Source: Roseobacter sp. MH60115 (lineage in GTDB: Bacteria > Pseudomonadota > Alphaproteobacteria > Rhodobacterales > Rhodobacteraceae). From it: 64,000 nt of DNA. Shown here piece by piece: positions 55,871-64,000 of this stretch. The position numbers were made by a program, and so were the translations under genes. The stretch covers positions 310,001 to 374,000 of the forward strand of contig NZ_JADOBQ010000001.1 of NCBI RefSeq assembly GCF_015644665.1, in the 5' to 3' direction. Below the pieces are notes generated by a model. The model saw only the letters and a list, made by a program, of their open reading frames with translations, was not told the origin of the DNA and made no database searches. The stretch's first letter is position 1. Every line of letters begins with the position of its first letter.

Positions 55871-55899
55871 TTGCAAAATGCGCTGTGGTTTTCTACCTT
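55871..55899 (+). promoter_or_regulatory. Candidate promoter of the ABC-F gene
   Basis: TTGCAA (55871-55876), a 17-nt spacer and TACCTT (55894-55899). Transcription from about 55906 would give a leader of roughly 175 nt before the ABC-F ATG, containing the short ORF at 55944 and two hairpins. Confidence 0.55.
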
Positions 55900-55943
55900 C
55901 ACTCCATCGGGAACAAACAACAACGGGAGGGCACCAGCTGATC

Positions 55944-55991
55944 ATGCGTATTATCCGCCGACTTCAGCACGGTCCCCGCGTCGCCCTGTAA
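55944..55991 (+). CDS. 15-codon leader peptide upstream of the ABC-F gene
   Basis: ATG at 55944 encodes MRIIRRLQHGPRVAL and stops with TAA. A strong GGGAGG (55925-55930) lies 13 nt upstream; a CTG at 55938 in the same frame would have ideal spacing. It sits between a good promoter and two RNA hairpins, the second terminator-like, ahead of the ABC-F start. The peptide is short and Arg-rich, as in several ribosome-stalling leaders. It has no homologue known to me; coding status is inferred from context. Confidence 0.5.
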   Translation: MRIIRRLQHGPRVAL

Positions 55992-56003
55992 ACACCGTTT
56001 GCA

Positions 56004-56040
56004 GGGCTGACCAGAGAGCACTCTTTTACTCGGTCTGTCC
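56004..56040 (+). other. Leader hairpin upstream of the terminator-like stem
   Basis: GGGCTGACCAGAG (56004-56016) can pair with CTCGGTCTGTCC (56029-56040): eleven pairs, one U-U mismatch and one bulged A, with a 12-nt loop. It begins 12 nt after the leader ORF stop, close enough for a stalled or terminating ribosome to influence its folding. Confidence 0.45.
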
Positions 56041-56043
56041 ATA

Positions 56044-56068
56044 GCCGCGCCGCGGCCCCTTTTGTTTG
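56044..56068 (+). terminator. Terminator-like hairpin before the ABC-F start
   Basis: GCCGC (56044-56048) and GCGGC (56052-56056) enclose a 3-nt loop and are followed by CCCC and TTTTGTTTG. It lies between the leader ORF and the ABC-F ATG at 56082, the position expected of an attenuator. The stem is short, so strength is uncertain. Confidence 0.45.
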
Positions 56069-56081
56069 TACCGAGACTCCC

Positions 56082-57599
56082 ATGAATATGATCAATATCA
56101 ACGCCCTGGGCGTGACGCTTGGCATTCCGCTTTTTGCGGACCTGACCCTGACAATTTCCAAGGCCGACAGAATAGGCGTGGTTGCCGCAAACGGACGCGG
56201 CAAATCCACGCTGTTCAGCTGCATCGCCGGTGAGCTCGATCCGACCCGCGGTGACATCACGCGCGCACGTGGCGCGCGGATCGGGTATGTGACGCAAAAC
56301 CTGCCCTCCGAGGTCGAAACGCTGTCCCTCTACGAGCTGGTTCTGGCGGCGCTGCCCGCTGACCAGACCGACTATGAAAGCTGGCGTGTGGATGTGCTGC
56401 TGGATGATCTGAAGGTGCCTTATGACCTGCAGCATCAACCGCTGGCAGCGCTCAGTGGCGGCTGGCAACGCACCGCGATGCTGGCCGCAGTCTGGATCAC
56501 AAAGCCCGATGTCCTGCTGCTGGACGAGCCGACCAACCACCTTGATCTCTCCCGCATCGCCTTGCTCGAAGCCTGGCTGGCCTCCTTGCCCCATAGCGTC
56601 GCGGTCGTGATCATCTCGCATGACCGGGCGTTTCTGGACAATACGACCAACCGCACGCTTTTCCTGCGTCCCGAGCGCTCCCGGGTGTTCCAACTCCCTT
56701 TCACAGCGGCGCGTGCCGCATTGGACGAGGCGGATGCAGCCGACGAAAGACGGTTCACCAATGATCTCAACAAGGCCCAGCAGCTGCGCAGACAGGCGGC
56801 AAAACTCAAGAACGTCGGGACCAATTCCGGCTCCGATCTGTTGCTGACGAAAACCCGCCAGCTCACCGACCGTGCCGAAAAGATGGAGGCCGCTGCCCGG
56901 CCCGCCCATCGCGACCAATCGGCGGGCGATATCAGGCTGGCAAACAGTGGCACCCACGCCAAGGCGCTGATCACGTTGGACGATGCGCCGGTCGAAACGC
57001 CGGATGGGCGGCTGCTCTACCGGACAGGTCGGAAATGGATCACCAGAGGCGACCGCATCGTCGTGCTGGGCACAAATGGCACCGGCAAAACGCGCCTGAT
57101 CAAGATGATCCAGGGGGCGTTGAGCGGTGCGGAGGGACAGATAAAATGTGCGCCCTCCGTTGTGCCGGCCTATTCGGATCAGCATCTGAGCCAGCTGGAT
57201 GCGTTTGAAACGCCGATGGAGGCGGTGGCCGGGCAATTCGATATCGGTGACCAGCGGGCCCGCACGGTTTTGGCGGGGGCTGGGCTCACCGTGCAAATGC
57301 AGGACAAGAAGATCGATGCCTTGTCAGGCGGGCAAAAGGCGCGACTGGCCATGTTGATCCTGCGCCTGAGCCATCCCAATTTCTACGTGCTGGATGAACC
57401 GACGAACCATCTGGACATCGAGGGGCAGGAGGCGCTGGAGGAGGAACTGATCGCCCATGGCGCGTCCTGTCTGCTTGTCAGCCACGACCGCAGCTTTCTG
57501 AGAAATGTGGGCAACCGGTTCTGGTGGATCAAAGGCAAGGCGCTGGTCGAAGTGGACGATCCGGAGGCGTTCCTGAGTGGTGAGCAGCACGCCGGGTAG
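56082..57599 (+). CDS. ABC-F family ATP-binding protein
   Basis: 505 aa with two ABC ATPase domains and no membrane segment, the ABC-F layout of ribosome-acting proteins. NBD1: Walker A AANGRGKST (35-43), signature LSGGWQRTAML, Walker B LLLDEPTNHLD. The linker between the domains (about 205-280) is helical and charged, as in the P-site tRNA-interaction motif region. NBD2: GTNGTGKT (about 330-337), LSGGQKARLAM and VLDEPTNHLD. Members either protect ribosomes from antibiotics or are housekeeping factors; the leader ORF and hairpins argue for an inducible protection type. The ATG has only a weak ribosome site (CGAGA). Confidence 0.9.
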   Translation: MNMININALGVTLGIPLFADLTLTISKADRIGVVAANGRGKSTLFSCIAGELDPTRGDITRARGARIGYVTQNLPSEVETLSLYELVLAALPADQTDYESWRVDVLLDDLKVPYDLQHQPLAALSGGWQRTAMLAAVWITKPDVLLLDEPTNHLDLSRIALLEAWLASLPHSVAVVIISHDRAFLDNTTNRTLFLRPERSRVFQLPFTAARAALDEADAADERRFTNDLNKAQQLRRQAAKLKNVGTNSGSDLLLTKTRQLTDRAEKMEAAARPAHRDQSAGDIRLANSGTHAKALITLDDAPVETPDGRLLYRTGRKWITRGDRIVVLGTNGTGKTRLIKMIQGALSGAEGQIKCAPSVVPAYSDQHLSQLDAFETPMEAVAGQFDIGDQRARTVLAGAGLTVQMQDKKIDALSGGQKARLAMLILRLSHPNFYVLDEPTNHLDIEGQEALEEELIAHGASCLLVSHDRSFLRNVGNRFWWIKGKALVEVDDPEAFLSGEQHAG

Positions 57600-57756
57600 T
57601 ATTGGTCCAACCGTGTTTCTGTGCGCCAGCGTCGGTGCCGATGACGCGAAGGTTGCCGCAGTGTGGCGGCTCGATAGAAGTTCGTCGCTGCTTTTGCGGG
57701 GAAAGGCCACGCTGCGGCACCTGCCTGGCCAAAACGCGACACCGATGACGTGGAGC

Positions 57757-59064
57757 TTACTTCACGATGTGTTCGTCTTTCACAAACATGTTCGCCCAGG
57801 CCCGGTCGATAAGCTCGGGACTCATCTGGTAGGGGATGCCCTCGAAGTCGCAGATCGAAATCATCTGGTCGATCAGGAAGATCGGCTGGTAGTTGGCGTA
57901 GATATTGTCGATCTCGGGGTATTTGACCTTCAGCAGGTGCACCAGCGTCGCCTCGTCCAGCGGCATATTGCGTTTCTTGGCGACCATGGCGAAGATTTTC
58001 AGGAAGTTTTCCTGATTGGGCCCGTCGATCTTGATCTTGAAGAAGATCCGGCGCAGGGCGGCCTGGTCGAAAATCTCGTTGGGGTGGAAGTTGGTGGAGA
58101 AGATCACCAGCGTGTCGAAAGGCACCTCGAATTTCTCGCCCGACTGCAGGGCGAGGATGTCTTTGCTTTCCTCCAGCGGTACGATCCAGCGATTCACCAG
58201 GCTTTGCGGTGGTTCAGCCTGACGGCCAAGGTCATCGACGATGAAGATGCCGCCGGTGGATTTCAGCTGCAACGGCGCCTGGTAGGTACGCGCCGTGGGA
58301 TTGTACACCAGATCGAGCATCTCAAGGCTGAGCTCACCGCCGGTGATCACCGTGGGGCGTTCGCATTTCACATAGCGCTGATCGAACTTGGTGGCGCGGC
58401 GCAGCGCGGTGGGGTCGTCCTCTTCCATGGGCACGGCGGCGTGCACGATGGGGTCATAGACGGTGATCACCTGCCCTGCATATTCGATGGCGCGGGGGAC
58501 GAACACGTGATCGCCAAGTGCGTCGCGGATGCCGTTGGAGATCGAGGATTTACCATTGCCGGGCGGGCCGTACATCAGGATCGAGCGACCGGCAGAGACC
58601 GCAGGCCCAAGCTGTTCCAGCAGCATGTCGGGCAGCACGAGGTGGCCCATCGCGCCGGTCAGCTGATCGCGGGTGATCTGCATATTGCGCACGGACTGGC
58701 GCTTGACCTGAGCGGCGTAGACATCAAGCGGCACCGGCATGGCGCCGAAGTATTCCGACTGCGCCAGCGCATCCAGCGCGCGCGCCTTGCCCTGTTCGGT
58801 CAGCTGATAACCCATTTCATTACCGTTATTGGCATTGAGCGTGCCGGTCGCCTCCAGCAGACGCTGGTCGCGCGCCATATCCACCAGCTCCTGCGTGACC
58901 GGGATCGGCAGGCAGATCGCCTTGCTGAGGTCGCTGACCATATCGACGTTCTTGCGGAACATGGTCTTCAGCACGATGTCCCGCATCATCACGGTGGGCA
59001 GCTGCATGTCTTCCAGGGTGCGCGGCGGTGGCGGCACCATGACATTGGCGTTTTGCATATTCAT
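57757..59064 (-). CDS. AAA+ ATPase at the end of the Tad pilus operon
   Basis: 435 aa. An N-terminal helical/winged-helix-like domain (about 20-105; LPTVMMRDIVLKTMFRKNVD) is followed by a MoxR-like AAA+ core: Walker A YGPPGNGKSS (165-174), Walker B GIFIVDDLGRQ, a sensor-type STNFHPNEIFD and arginine ALRRIFFKI. No membrane segment. It follows the prepilin peptidase gene on the same strand by about 83 bp, so it may belong to the Tad locus, yet it is not one of the named Tad proteins. ATG at 59064 gives MNMQNANV; the open frame continues to 59247 without homology. Confidence 0.85.
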   Translation of the reverse strand: MNMQNANVMVPPPPRTLEDMQLPTVMMRDIVLKTMFRKNVDMVSDLSKAICLPIPVTQELVDMARDQRLLEATGTLNANNGNEMGYQLTEQGKARALDALAQSEYFGAMPVPLDVYAAQVKRQSVRNMQITRDQLTGAMGHLVLPDMLLEQLGPAVSAGRSILMYGPPGNGKSSISNGIRDALGDHVFVPRAIEYAGQVITVYDPIVHAAVPMEEDDPTALRRATKFDQRYVKCERPTVITGGELSLEMLDLVYNPTARTYQAPLQLKSTGGIFIVDDLGRQAEPPQSLVNRWIVPLEESKDILALQSGEKFEVPFDTLVIFSTNFHPNEIFDQAALRRIFFKIKIDGPNQENFLKIFAMVAKKRNMPLDEATLVHLLKVKYPEIDNIYANYQPIFLIDQMISICDFEGIPYQMSPELIDRAWANMFVKDEHIVK

Positions 59065-59147
59065 TGCACGATCCTCAGTAACAGCAGTTTTGTCGCGGCG
59101 ACCTGCACCCCGTTTGCCCAGACCGTAACTGAAGAAAATGGCGTAAT

Positions 59148-59645
59148 TCAGGCGCCTTTGAGGGCACCGAGGATCAAGTAGAGCGCAAGAGCCATGCCCA
59201 GTGCGAGGCCCATCGGGAATTTCTTGCCCTGGTCCCAGCTGGCCCAATGCGGCGCCAGCGTGCGCAGGCTGGTGGCGCGCGCAATGCGGTGGGTGACAAA
59301 GGCGCCGAGCAGGGAGGCCGCCAGAAGCGCCATGATCAACCGCAGGTCCGGCAGAGCCACGTAGGGTGCGGCGGCGGCGATGAATTTCGCGTCACCCGCG
59401 CCCATGGCCCCGATGGCGTTGAGCAGGACACCGATGATCAGCATGATCACCAGTTGGGCGAGCCGCCAGAGGTAGGTTTCCAGATCGGGCATGGCAAAGG
59501 GCCCAAGGATCACGAACACCAGGGCCAGCGCGATTACCGACTGGTTGGTGATCTTCATGCGCGACAGGTCGGTGAAGGCCACGTAGAAACATAGCGGCAG
59601 CACGAAGGGCAAAAACCACCAGGCAGAAGAGGCCGTGATCGCCAT
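59148..59645 (-). CDS. cpaA: Prepilin peptidase (CpaA/TadV type)
   Basis: 165 aa inner-membrane aspartyl protease with about five to six helices. The two catalytic Asp residues are in FTDLSRMKI (about 24-32) and GAGDAKF (about 82-88), as in TadV/CpaA and short type IV prepilin peptidases that lack the N-methyltransferase domain. It would process Flp pilin and the TadE/TadF pseudopilins, whose genes are not in the window. It begins 12 bp after the TadD-like lipoprotein stop, so it is in the tad operon. Confidence 0.92.
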   Translation of the reverse strand: MAITASSAWWFLPFVLPLCFYVAFTDLSRMKITNQSVIALALVFVILGPFAMPDLETYLWRLAQLVIMLIIGVLLNAIGAMGAGDAKFIAAAAPYVALPDLRLIMALLAASLLGAFVTHRIARATSLRTLAPHWASWDQGKKFPMGLALGMALALYLILGALKGA

Positions 59646-59657
59646 GCCGCTCTGCGA

Positions 59658-60503
59658 TCAGGTGTCGAGGGCGTTCAGCGCGCGCACAGCGGGTTCAAAG
59701 TGCTGCGGATGCGTCTCGATCGCGTCCCGCAACAGCGCCTTGCCGACGCTGACATCACCCTGTTTGATCGCAGAAAGGGCCATGGTGTGCAGCAGCTGCG
59801 CCCGCTCCGTCTGGTCCATGGGAATCACCGGCAGGCTGTAGTCCTGCTGAGCACCGCGGGCCAGAACGAGGTTGTTCTTGGCGGTGAAGAGGGTCGGATC
59901 TTGGCGGATGGCCTCGCCGAAGAGCCGTTCGGCTTCCTTGTAGTCGCCACGGGTCAGCTTGGAATAGCCCCAGTTGTTCAGCACGCCCGAGGGTTTTGTG
60001 GTCAGCCCGGTCGCGATCTCATAGAAACTGTCCGACTTGGTCCATTCCTCGTTGCTGTCCGCCAGCATCGCCTCCAGCCTGTAGCGGTTGAAGGTTTCAT
60101 GGGTGGGGGGCAGGGTGTCCAGCGTCGCTTCGGCCTTGGCCCAGTTGCCCGTGCGGATCAGGGTATCGGCAAGGGCCACGCTGTCTTCGGCCGTGGCGCC
60201 CTCCATCGTGGTCACTTTCTCCCACGCGGGTGCCGCTTCGGTAAAGCGTTTCGCGCGGACCAGCGAATAGGCCAGACCCCGTTGCAGATCGATGCGGTCG
60301 GGCTTTTCCTTGGTGGTCCGGGTGAAGTACCCCACGGCCTCGTTGGGGTCCGCCACGGTCAGCATCACGTCATTGAGATTGGATTCATCGACAACGTTGA
60401 CGTCCTGAAAGGCGCGTTCGACAGTCTCGTCTTCTTTTTCGGCGCAGCCTGCAACAAGGAGTACACCCGCCAGACAGGCGGACAGAAGGATGGGATGGCG
60501 CAT
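59658..60503 (-). CDS. TPR lipoprotein, TadD-like (second copy)
   Basis: 281 aa with a lipobox (LLVAGC, Cys20) and at least five helical TPR-like units, e.g. YFTRTTKEKPDRIDLQRGLA and VLNNWGYSKLTRGDYKEAER. TadD proteins are outer-membrane-associated lipoproteins that help assemble the TadC/RcpA secretin apparatus. This gene and the next upstream one (60535-61116) are tandem TPR lipoproteins in the tad operon. 31 bp separate them. It also resembles general TPR lipoproteins. Confidence 0.85.
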   Translation of the reverse strand: MRHPILLSACLAGVLLVAGCAEKEDETVERAFQDVNVVDESNLNDVMLTVADPNEAVGYFTRTTKEKPDRIDLQRGLAYSLVRAKRFTEAAPAWEKVTTMEGATAEDSVALADTLIRTGNWAKAEATLDTLPPTHETFNRYRLEAMLADSNEEWTKSDSFYEIATGLTTKPSGVLNNWGYSKLTRGDYKEAERLFGEAIRQDPTLFTAKNNLVLARGAQQDYSLPVIPMDQTERAQLLHTMALSAIKQGDVSVGKALLRDAIETHPQHFEPAVRALNALDT

Positions 60504-60534
60504 GTTGTGCGTCCTTTTACTGCTCTTACCTCAA

Positions 60535-61116
60535 TTACGGCGTCGGACGGATCAGGAAATCTGTGCTGCCGCGCCGGACCAACTTGTAGTCGTCGGTTTG
60601 TAAGGGTGTTGTAGCAGAATTCTGCGATTTTGCGAGTGCTAAGCGCAAGTTGTCGCGAATTGCGACACTTTCGCCATTGTCGAGGGCAAAGGCGCGTTTG
60701 AAAATCTGTTCGGCTTCGACGGTTTTGCCCGCTTCCATCAGCACAACGCCAAGATTGTTCCAGTCCTCTGGTTGGGCGCCTTCCATGGAAATGGCGCGGC
60801 GCAACTGCCTTTCGGCCTGGCCCAAACGGCCCAACCCCAGATTGGCACTGCCCAGCCCGGCAAGGATTTCCACGTCGATCTTGCCGCGCTCAAGGGCGGC
60901 ACGGTTAAAGGATTTGACCGCCAGCTCGTACTCACCGGCAGCAATCAGACGGTGACCGACGTCGACCCCGTCCACCGCATCGGCCGTCAGATCAACGCCG
61001 GGCGCGTCGATCTGGCCCTCGGGAACGGAGGTGTCGCCCGTGCTGCAGGCGGCAAGTCCAAGGCTGGTGGCAAGCACTGCGGCGGCCTGGGCGGCGCGCC
61101 GGACCCTTGTGATCAT
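60535..61116 (-). CDS. tadD: TPR lipoprotein TadD
   Basis: 193 aa lipoprotein (lipobox LGLAAC, Cys25) with three or so TPR units: LAGLGSANLGLGRLGQAERQ (about 83-102), then WNNLGVVLMEAGKTVEAEQI (about 118-137). Immediately downstream of tadC, overlapping its stop by one base (TGATG), the usual place of tadD. It probably pilots secretin assembly for the Flp pilus. The C-terminus is short (STDFLIRPTP). Confidence 0.88.
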   Translation of the reverse strand: MITRVRRAAQAAAVLATSLGLAACSTGDTSVPEGQIDAPGVDLTADAVDGVDVGHRLIAAGEYELAVKSFNRAALERGKIDVEILAGLGSANLGLGRLGQAERQLRRAISMEGAQPEDWNNLGVVLMEAGKTVEAEQIFKRAFALDNGESVAIRDNLRLALAKSQNSATTPLQTDDYKLVRRGSTDFLIRPTP

Positions 61117-62099
61117 CAGTTGACGCCTAAGCTCCCCAGTTGCGTGATGCCGTGCACGGAAGGCCCGACCAGAATGATCAAGAGCGGCGGCACGGTCAGC
61201 ATCATAGTGGCAAGGGTCATCTTGGTTGGCAACTTGTTTGCGGCCTCTTCCGCGCGCATCACCCGCTTGTCCCGCATCTCGCCGGCGTAGACCCTGAGAG
61301 CCTCCGCGATGGATGTCCCGAACGTTGCCGACTGGATCAGGACCGTCACGAAGGAGGAGACATCCTGCACCCCGCAGCGTTCGCCCATGTCGTTCAGCAC
61401 CGTGACCTTATCCTTACCGGCCTTCATCTCATAGGCGACCATGTCGAATTCCTGCGCCAGCGCGGGGTAGGAGGCGTGCAATTCGCGTGCCACGCGGACA
61501 ATCGATTGATCAAGCGACTGCCCCGCCTCCACGCAGACCAGCATCATGTCGAGGCTGTCGGGAAAGCCGCGGGTGATTTCCTCTTTGCGCATCTCGACCC
61601 GGCGGGTTACCCAGTAGCTGGGCAGATAATATCCGACGGCGCCCGGTACGATGAAGTAGATCATCATTTTGTTGCTGCTGAACCCTTCGCCGCCGCCCAG
61701 CACGATCAGGTACACAAAAGCCCCCAGCAGGCCCAGAATGGCCAGGGCAAACTGCGCGAAGTGGAAGATGCGCACCGAGTCCTTGCTTTGATACCCCGCC
61801 TGCGTCAGTTGCAACTGCTTCTTGCTGAGCGTGGCCACGTCCTGCGGTTCGAGAAAGCTGGCAAATTTCTGAAGCTGCTCATTGCGTTCACCCTGGCGCA
61901 GGCGCTGCTGCGGCTCCTTGGCTGCATCTGGCGATTGCACCGATTTCTTCAGCTTGGCCATGGGGTCTTCGGGCTGTTTCAGGATCAGGATAACCGTCAC
62001 CGCAATCATGATCAGACCGATGGTGCCGAGGATGATGATCGGACCCAGCGGCCCCAGCATATCGACCACCATGGCGTTGAAAGAGCTTAAGAATTCCAT
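61116..62099 (-). CDS. tadC: Tad pilus assembly membrane protein TadC
   Basis: 327 aa type II secretion F-domain protein. An N-terminal membrane helix (about 18-38, GPIIILGTIGLIMIAVTVIL) is followed by the platform region with PDSLDMMLVCVEAGQSLDQS (about 180-199), the GspF-like motif, and C-terminal helix LATMMLTVPPLLIILVGPSV. TadB and TadC form the inner-membrane platform driven by the CpaF ATPase. It is 12 bp after tadB. Confidence 0.93.
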   Translation of the reverse strand: MEFLSSFNAMVVDMLGPLGPIIILGTIGLIMIAVTVILILKQPEDPMAKLKKSVQSPDAAKEPQQRLRQGERNEQLQKFASFLEPQDVATLSKKQLQLTQAGYQSKDSVRIFHFAQFALAILGLLGAFVYLIVLGGGEGFSSNKMMIYFIVPGAVGYYLPSYWVTRRVEMRKEEITRGFPDSLDMMLVCVEAGQSLDQSIVRVARELHASYPALAQEFDMVAYEMKAGKDKVTVLNDMGERCGVQDVSSFVTVLIQSATFGTSIAEALRVYAGEMRDKRVMRAEEAANKLPTKMTLATMMLTVPPLLIILVGPSVHGITQLGSLGVN

Positions 62100-62111
62100 C
62101 GGGTCAGTTCC

Positions 62112-63074
62112 TTACACCTTGATGTCGGTCAGAATGCGCATCACCAGCAGGTTCAGCCCGAGCAGAATGCCGACGGTGAAACAGGCGGGGATGAACAATG
62201 CGTGGTCGCGGACCTCATCGTAGTAATTGGGGTCGGAGACGTTGATGACGATCAGTGCCACGATCGGGAAGGCGGAGAGGAATTTACCCGACCACTTCGC
62301 CTCTGCCGTGATGGCCTTGACACGGCGGAAGAGCCGGAAGCGGGCGCGGATCACCTTGGCCAGACCGGCCAGGATTTCGGCGAGGTTCCCGCCGGAGGTC
62401 TGCTGGATCGTCACGGCCACGGCAAGGAAGCGCAGATCCTGCATGTCCAGTCGTTCTGCCATCTCCTTGAGCGCGTCGCCCACGTCACGGCCATAGGCAG
62501 ATTCGTCCGCGATCATGCCGAATTCAGAGGCCAGCGGGTCCTGAACCTCCTTGGCCACGATCTGGATGGCAGAGGAAAACGGGTGGCCGACACGCAAGGA
62601 CCGCACCATCAGCTCCACCGCATCAGGCAATTGCTCTTCGATCATCGCCAGGCGTTTGTTCGCCTTGGAGGAGACCCAGAAATAAACCGCCCCGACGCCG
62701 ATGCCGACAGACAGCAGCGCGCGCACGCCGACTTCGGTCTCGGTGCCCACGGTCAGGCCCATGAAAGCGACACCGGCAAGCAGCACCATGATCATGATCA
62801 GCTGACGCGGGGTGAAAGCAATGGCGGCTTTCTGCGCCTTTTCCCCAAGCAGGGAATAGAGCGGGATGCTCCGGCTTTTCATGTGCTGCTGCATTTCCTT
62901 GCGCAGCTTTTCGAGCACCTCTTCGCGGCCATTGCCCTTGTCGAGCATTTCGAGCCGGCGGTTCACGCGGCTGTTCAGGCTGATCGATTTGCCGAAGGTG
63001 ACCAGATACAGGCCTTCGACCAGCACCAGCACGCCGATGAAGATCAGGCCGTAGATGATTGGTTCTGCACTCAT
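62112..63074 (-). CDS. tadB: Tad pilus assembly membrane protein TadB
   Basis: 320 aa type II secretion F-domain protein. N-terminal helix IIYGLIFIGVLVLVEGLYLV, a cytoplasmic segment, two central helices (about 95-140), the F-domain ELMVRSLRVGHPFSSAIQIV (about 177-196) and a C-terminal helix. ATG at 63074 is chosen because it gives the standard membrane start; the frame is open to 63137. It starts 11 bp after the cpaF/tadA stop. Confidence 0.93.
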   Translation of the reverse strand: MSAEPIIYGLIFIGVLVLVEGLYLVTFGKSISLNSRVNRRLEMLDKGNGREEVLEKLRKEMQQHMKSRSIPLYSLLGEKAQKAAIAFTPRQLIMIMVLLAGVAFMGLTVGTETEVGVRALLSVGIGVGAVYFWVSSKANKRLAMIEEQLPDAVELMVRSLRVGHPFSSAIQIVAKEVQDPLASEFGMIADESAYGRDVGDALKEMAERLDMQDLRFLAVAVTIQQTSGGNLAEILAGLAKVIRARFRLFRRVKAITAEAKWSGKFLSAFPIVALIVINVSDPNYYDEVRDHALFIPACFTVGILLGLNLLVMRILTDIKV

Positions 63075-63085
63075 TGTCCTGATCC

Positions 63086-64000
63086 TTATTGGGCCGCGAT
63101 GGGTTCGTAGATGGACGGGGGCAGGTCGTAGCCCCACATGCGGAACCGCTCTGCATAGGCGGACCGGACACCGGTGGCGGTGAAATGACCGATGATCTTG
63201 TTCTCCGGTGTCAAGCCGACGCGCTGGTAGCGGAAGATTTCCTGCATGGAGATGACCTCGCCTTCCATCCCGGTGATTTCGGTGATCGATGTCATCCGGC
63301 GGGACCCGTCCTGCAGACGGGACGCCTGCACGATCAGGTTCACCGCCGAGGAGATTTGCGAGCGCACGGCTTTCAGGGGCATTTCAATGCCCGCCATGGC
63401 GATCATGTTCTCCAGACGGCTGATGCCGTCACGGGCGGAGTTGGCGTGGATCGTCGTCATCGAACCGTCGTGGCCTGTGTTCATGGCCTGCAGCATGTCG
63501 ATGACTTCCTCGCCCCTTGTCTCGCCGACGATGATGCGGTCGGGGCGCATCCGCAGGGCGTTTTTTAGACAGTCGCGGGGGGAGACCTCGCCTTTGCCTT
63601 CGACGTTCGGCGGGCGGCTTTCCATGCGGCCCACGTGGGTCTGTTGCAGTTGCAGTTCCGCGGTATCCTCGATGGTCAGGATGCGTTCGGCGTTGTCGAT
63701 GAAGGAAGACAGCGCGTTGAGCGTCGTGGTTTTCCCCGACCCGGTACCGCCGGAGACAATCACGTTGAGGCGCGTGGCCACGGCCGCTTGCAGATATGCG
63801 GCCATCTCTTCGGTGAAGGCGCCGAATTCCACCAGATCATCGATGCCCAACTTGTCCTTTTTGAACTTCCGGATGGACACGAGGCTGCCGTCCACGGCCA
63901 CCGGCGGCACCATCGCGTTGAAGCGCGAGCCATCCTTGAGACGCGCGTCCACATAAGGGTTAGATTCGTCAACACGGCGCCCCACGGCAGAGACGATCTT
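63086..64000 (-). CDS. cpaF: Pilus assembly ATPase CpaF/TadA, C-terminal part
   Basis: About 304 codons are present; the gene enters from the right edge of the window, so the N-terminal domain is missing here only because of the cut. This is the secretion ATPase core: Walker [16 protein letters not shown], the Asp box/Walker B region [20 protein letters not shown], and the histidine box [16 protein letters not shown]. It powers Flp pilus extension at the TadBC platform. The C-terminus ([11 protein letters not shown]) is normal and the stop is 11 bp before the tadB start. Confidence 0.95.
   Translation of the reverse strand, partial: KIVSAVGRRVDESNPYVDARLKDGSRFNAMVPPVAVDGSLVSIRKFKKDKLGIDDLVEFGAFTEEMAAYLQAAVATRLNVIVSGGTGSGKTTTLNALSSFIDNAERILTIEDTAELQLQQTHVGRMESRPPNVEGKGEVSPRDCLKNALRMRPDRIIVGETRGEEVIDMLQAMNTGHDGSMTTIHANSARDGISRLENMIAMAGIEMPLKAVRSQISSAVNLIVQASRLQDGSRRMTSITEITGMEGEVISMQEIFRYQRVGLTPENKIIGHFTATGVRSAYAERFRMWGYDLPPSIYEPIAAQ

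Noticed and set aside
57577-59181. 534-codon open frame on the plus strand opposite the AAA+ ATPase
   Set aside because: His/Asp-rich shadow translation; the minus strand has full Walker A/B motifs and a sensible start.

Overview
The window is GC-rich chromosomal DNA from an alphaproteobacterium, most likely a member of the Roseobacter group (Rhodobacterales). Pointers are the gene neighbourhoods (ruvCAB followed by the tol-pal cluster, tilS and ftsH; fhs next to folD), a phosphatidylcholine synthase, a DUF1127 protein, a Tad pilus operon and a rhizobial-style rhamnose operon. The genus cannot be fixed from the sequence alone. I saw no rRNA, tRNA, CRISPR array, transposase or prophage.

Layout. 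1-9.9 kb: end of a YcjF-like membrane protein, a cyclic-nucleotide-binding/thioredoxin-reductase-like fusion, ileS, ogt, phosphatidylcholine synthase, a decayed secreted-protein gene, xerC with its DUF484 partner, and a TalC-type transaldolase/F6P aldolase. 10-15.8 kb: priA, an MFS transporter, a MATE exporter and prmA, closely packed. 15.9-29 kb: a small membrane protein, a DUF1127 protein, ruvCAB, two small genes, then ybgC-tolQRAB-pal-cpoB-tilS-ftsH, the cell-division/outer-membrane module. 29-33 kb: a MOSC protein and one-carbon genes fhs and folD with an exported protein between them. 33-36.7 kb, minus strand: an Lhr-type helicase, PdeM nuclease and PaaI-like thioesterase.

37-45 kb looks more accessory: a TetA-like MFS exporter with gene-poor DNA on both sides, a TTC38-like TPR protein, a membrane LytTR regulator divergent from a MipA/OmpV porin-like protein, a membrane-anchored fumarylacetoacetase-fold protein and a UGT-like glycosyltransferase. 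45-55.7 kb: a complete L-rhamnose system. On the minus strand rhaR-rhaS-rhaT-rhaP-rhaQ-rhaM-rhaK give regulation, ABC import, mutarotation and phosphorylation; divergently, rhaD (aldolase-dehydrogenase) and an E. coli-type isomerase rhaA complete the route to DHAP and lactaldehyde/lactate.

55.7-57.6 kb holds an ABC-F ATPase preceded by a promoter, a 15-codon leader ORF and two hairpins, the second followed by a T-run. This arrangement resembles drug-responsive ribosome-mediated attenuation and is the most striking regulatory signal in the window. 57.7-64 kb, minus strand: the distal part of a Tad (Flp) pilus operon (cpaF/tadA cut by the window edge, tadB, tadC, two TadD-like lipoproteins, a prepilin peptidase) and an AAA+ ATPase of unknown role.
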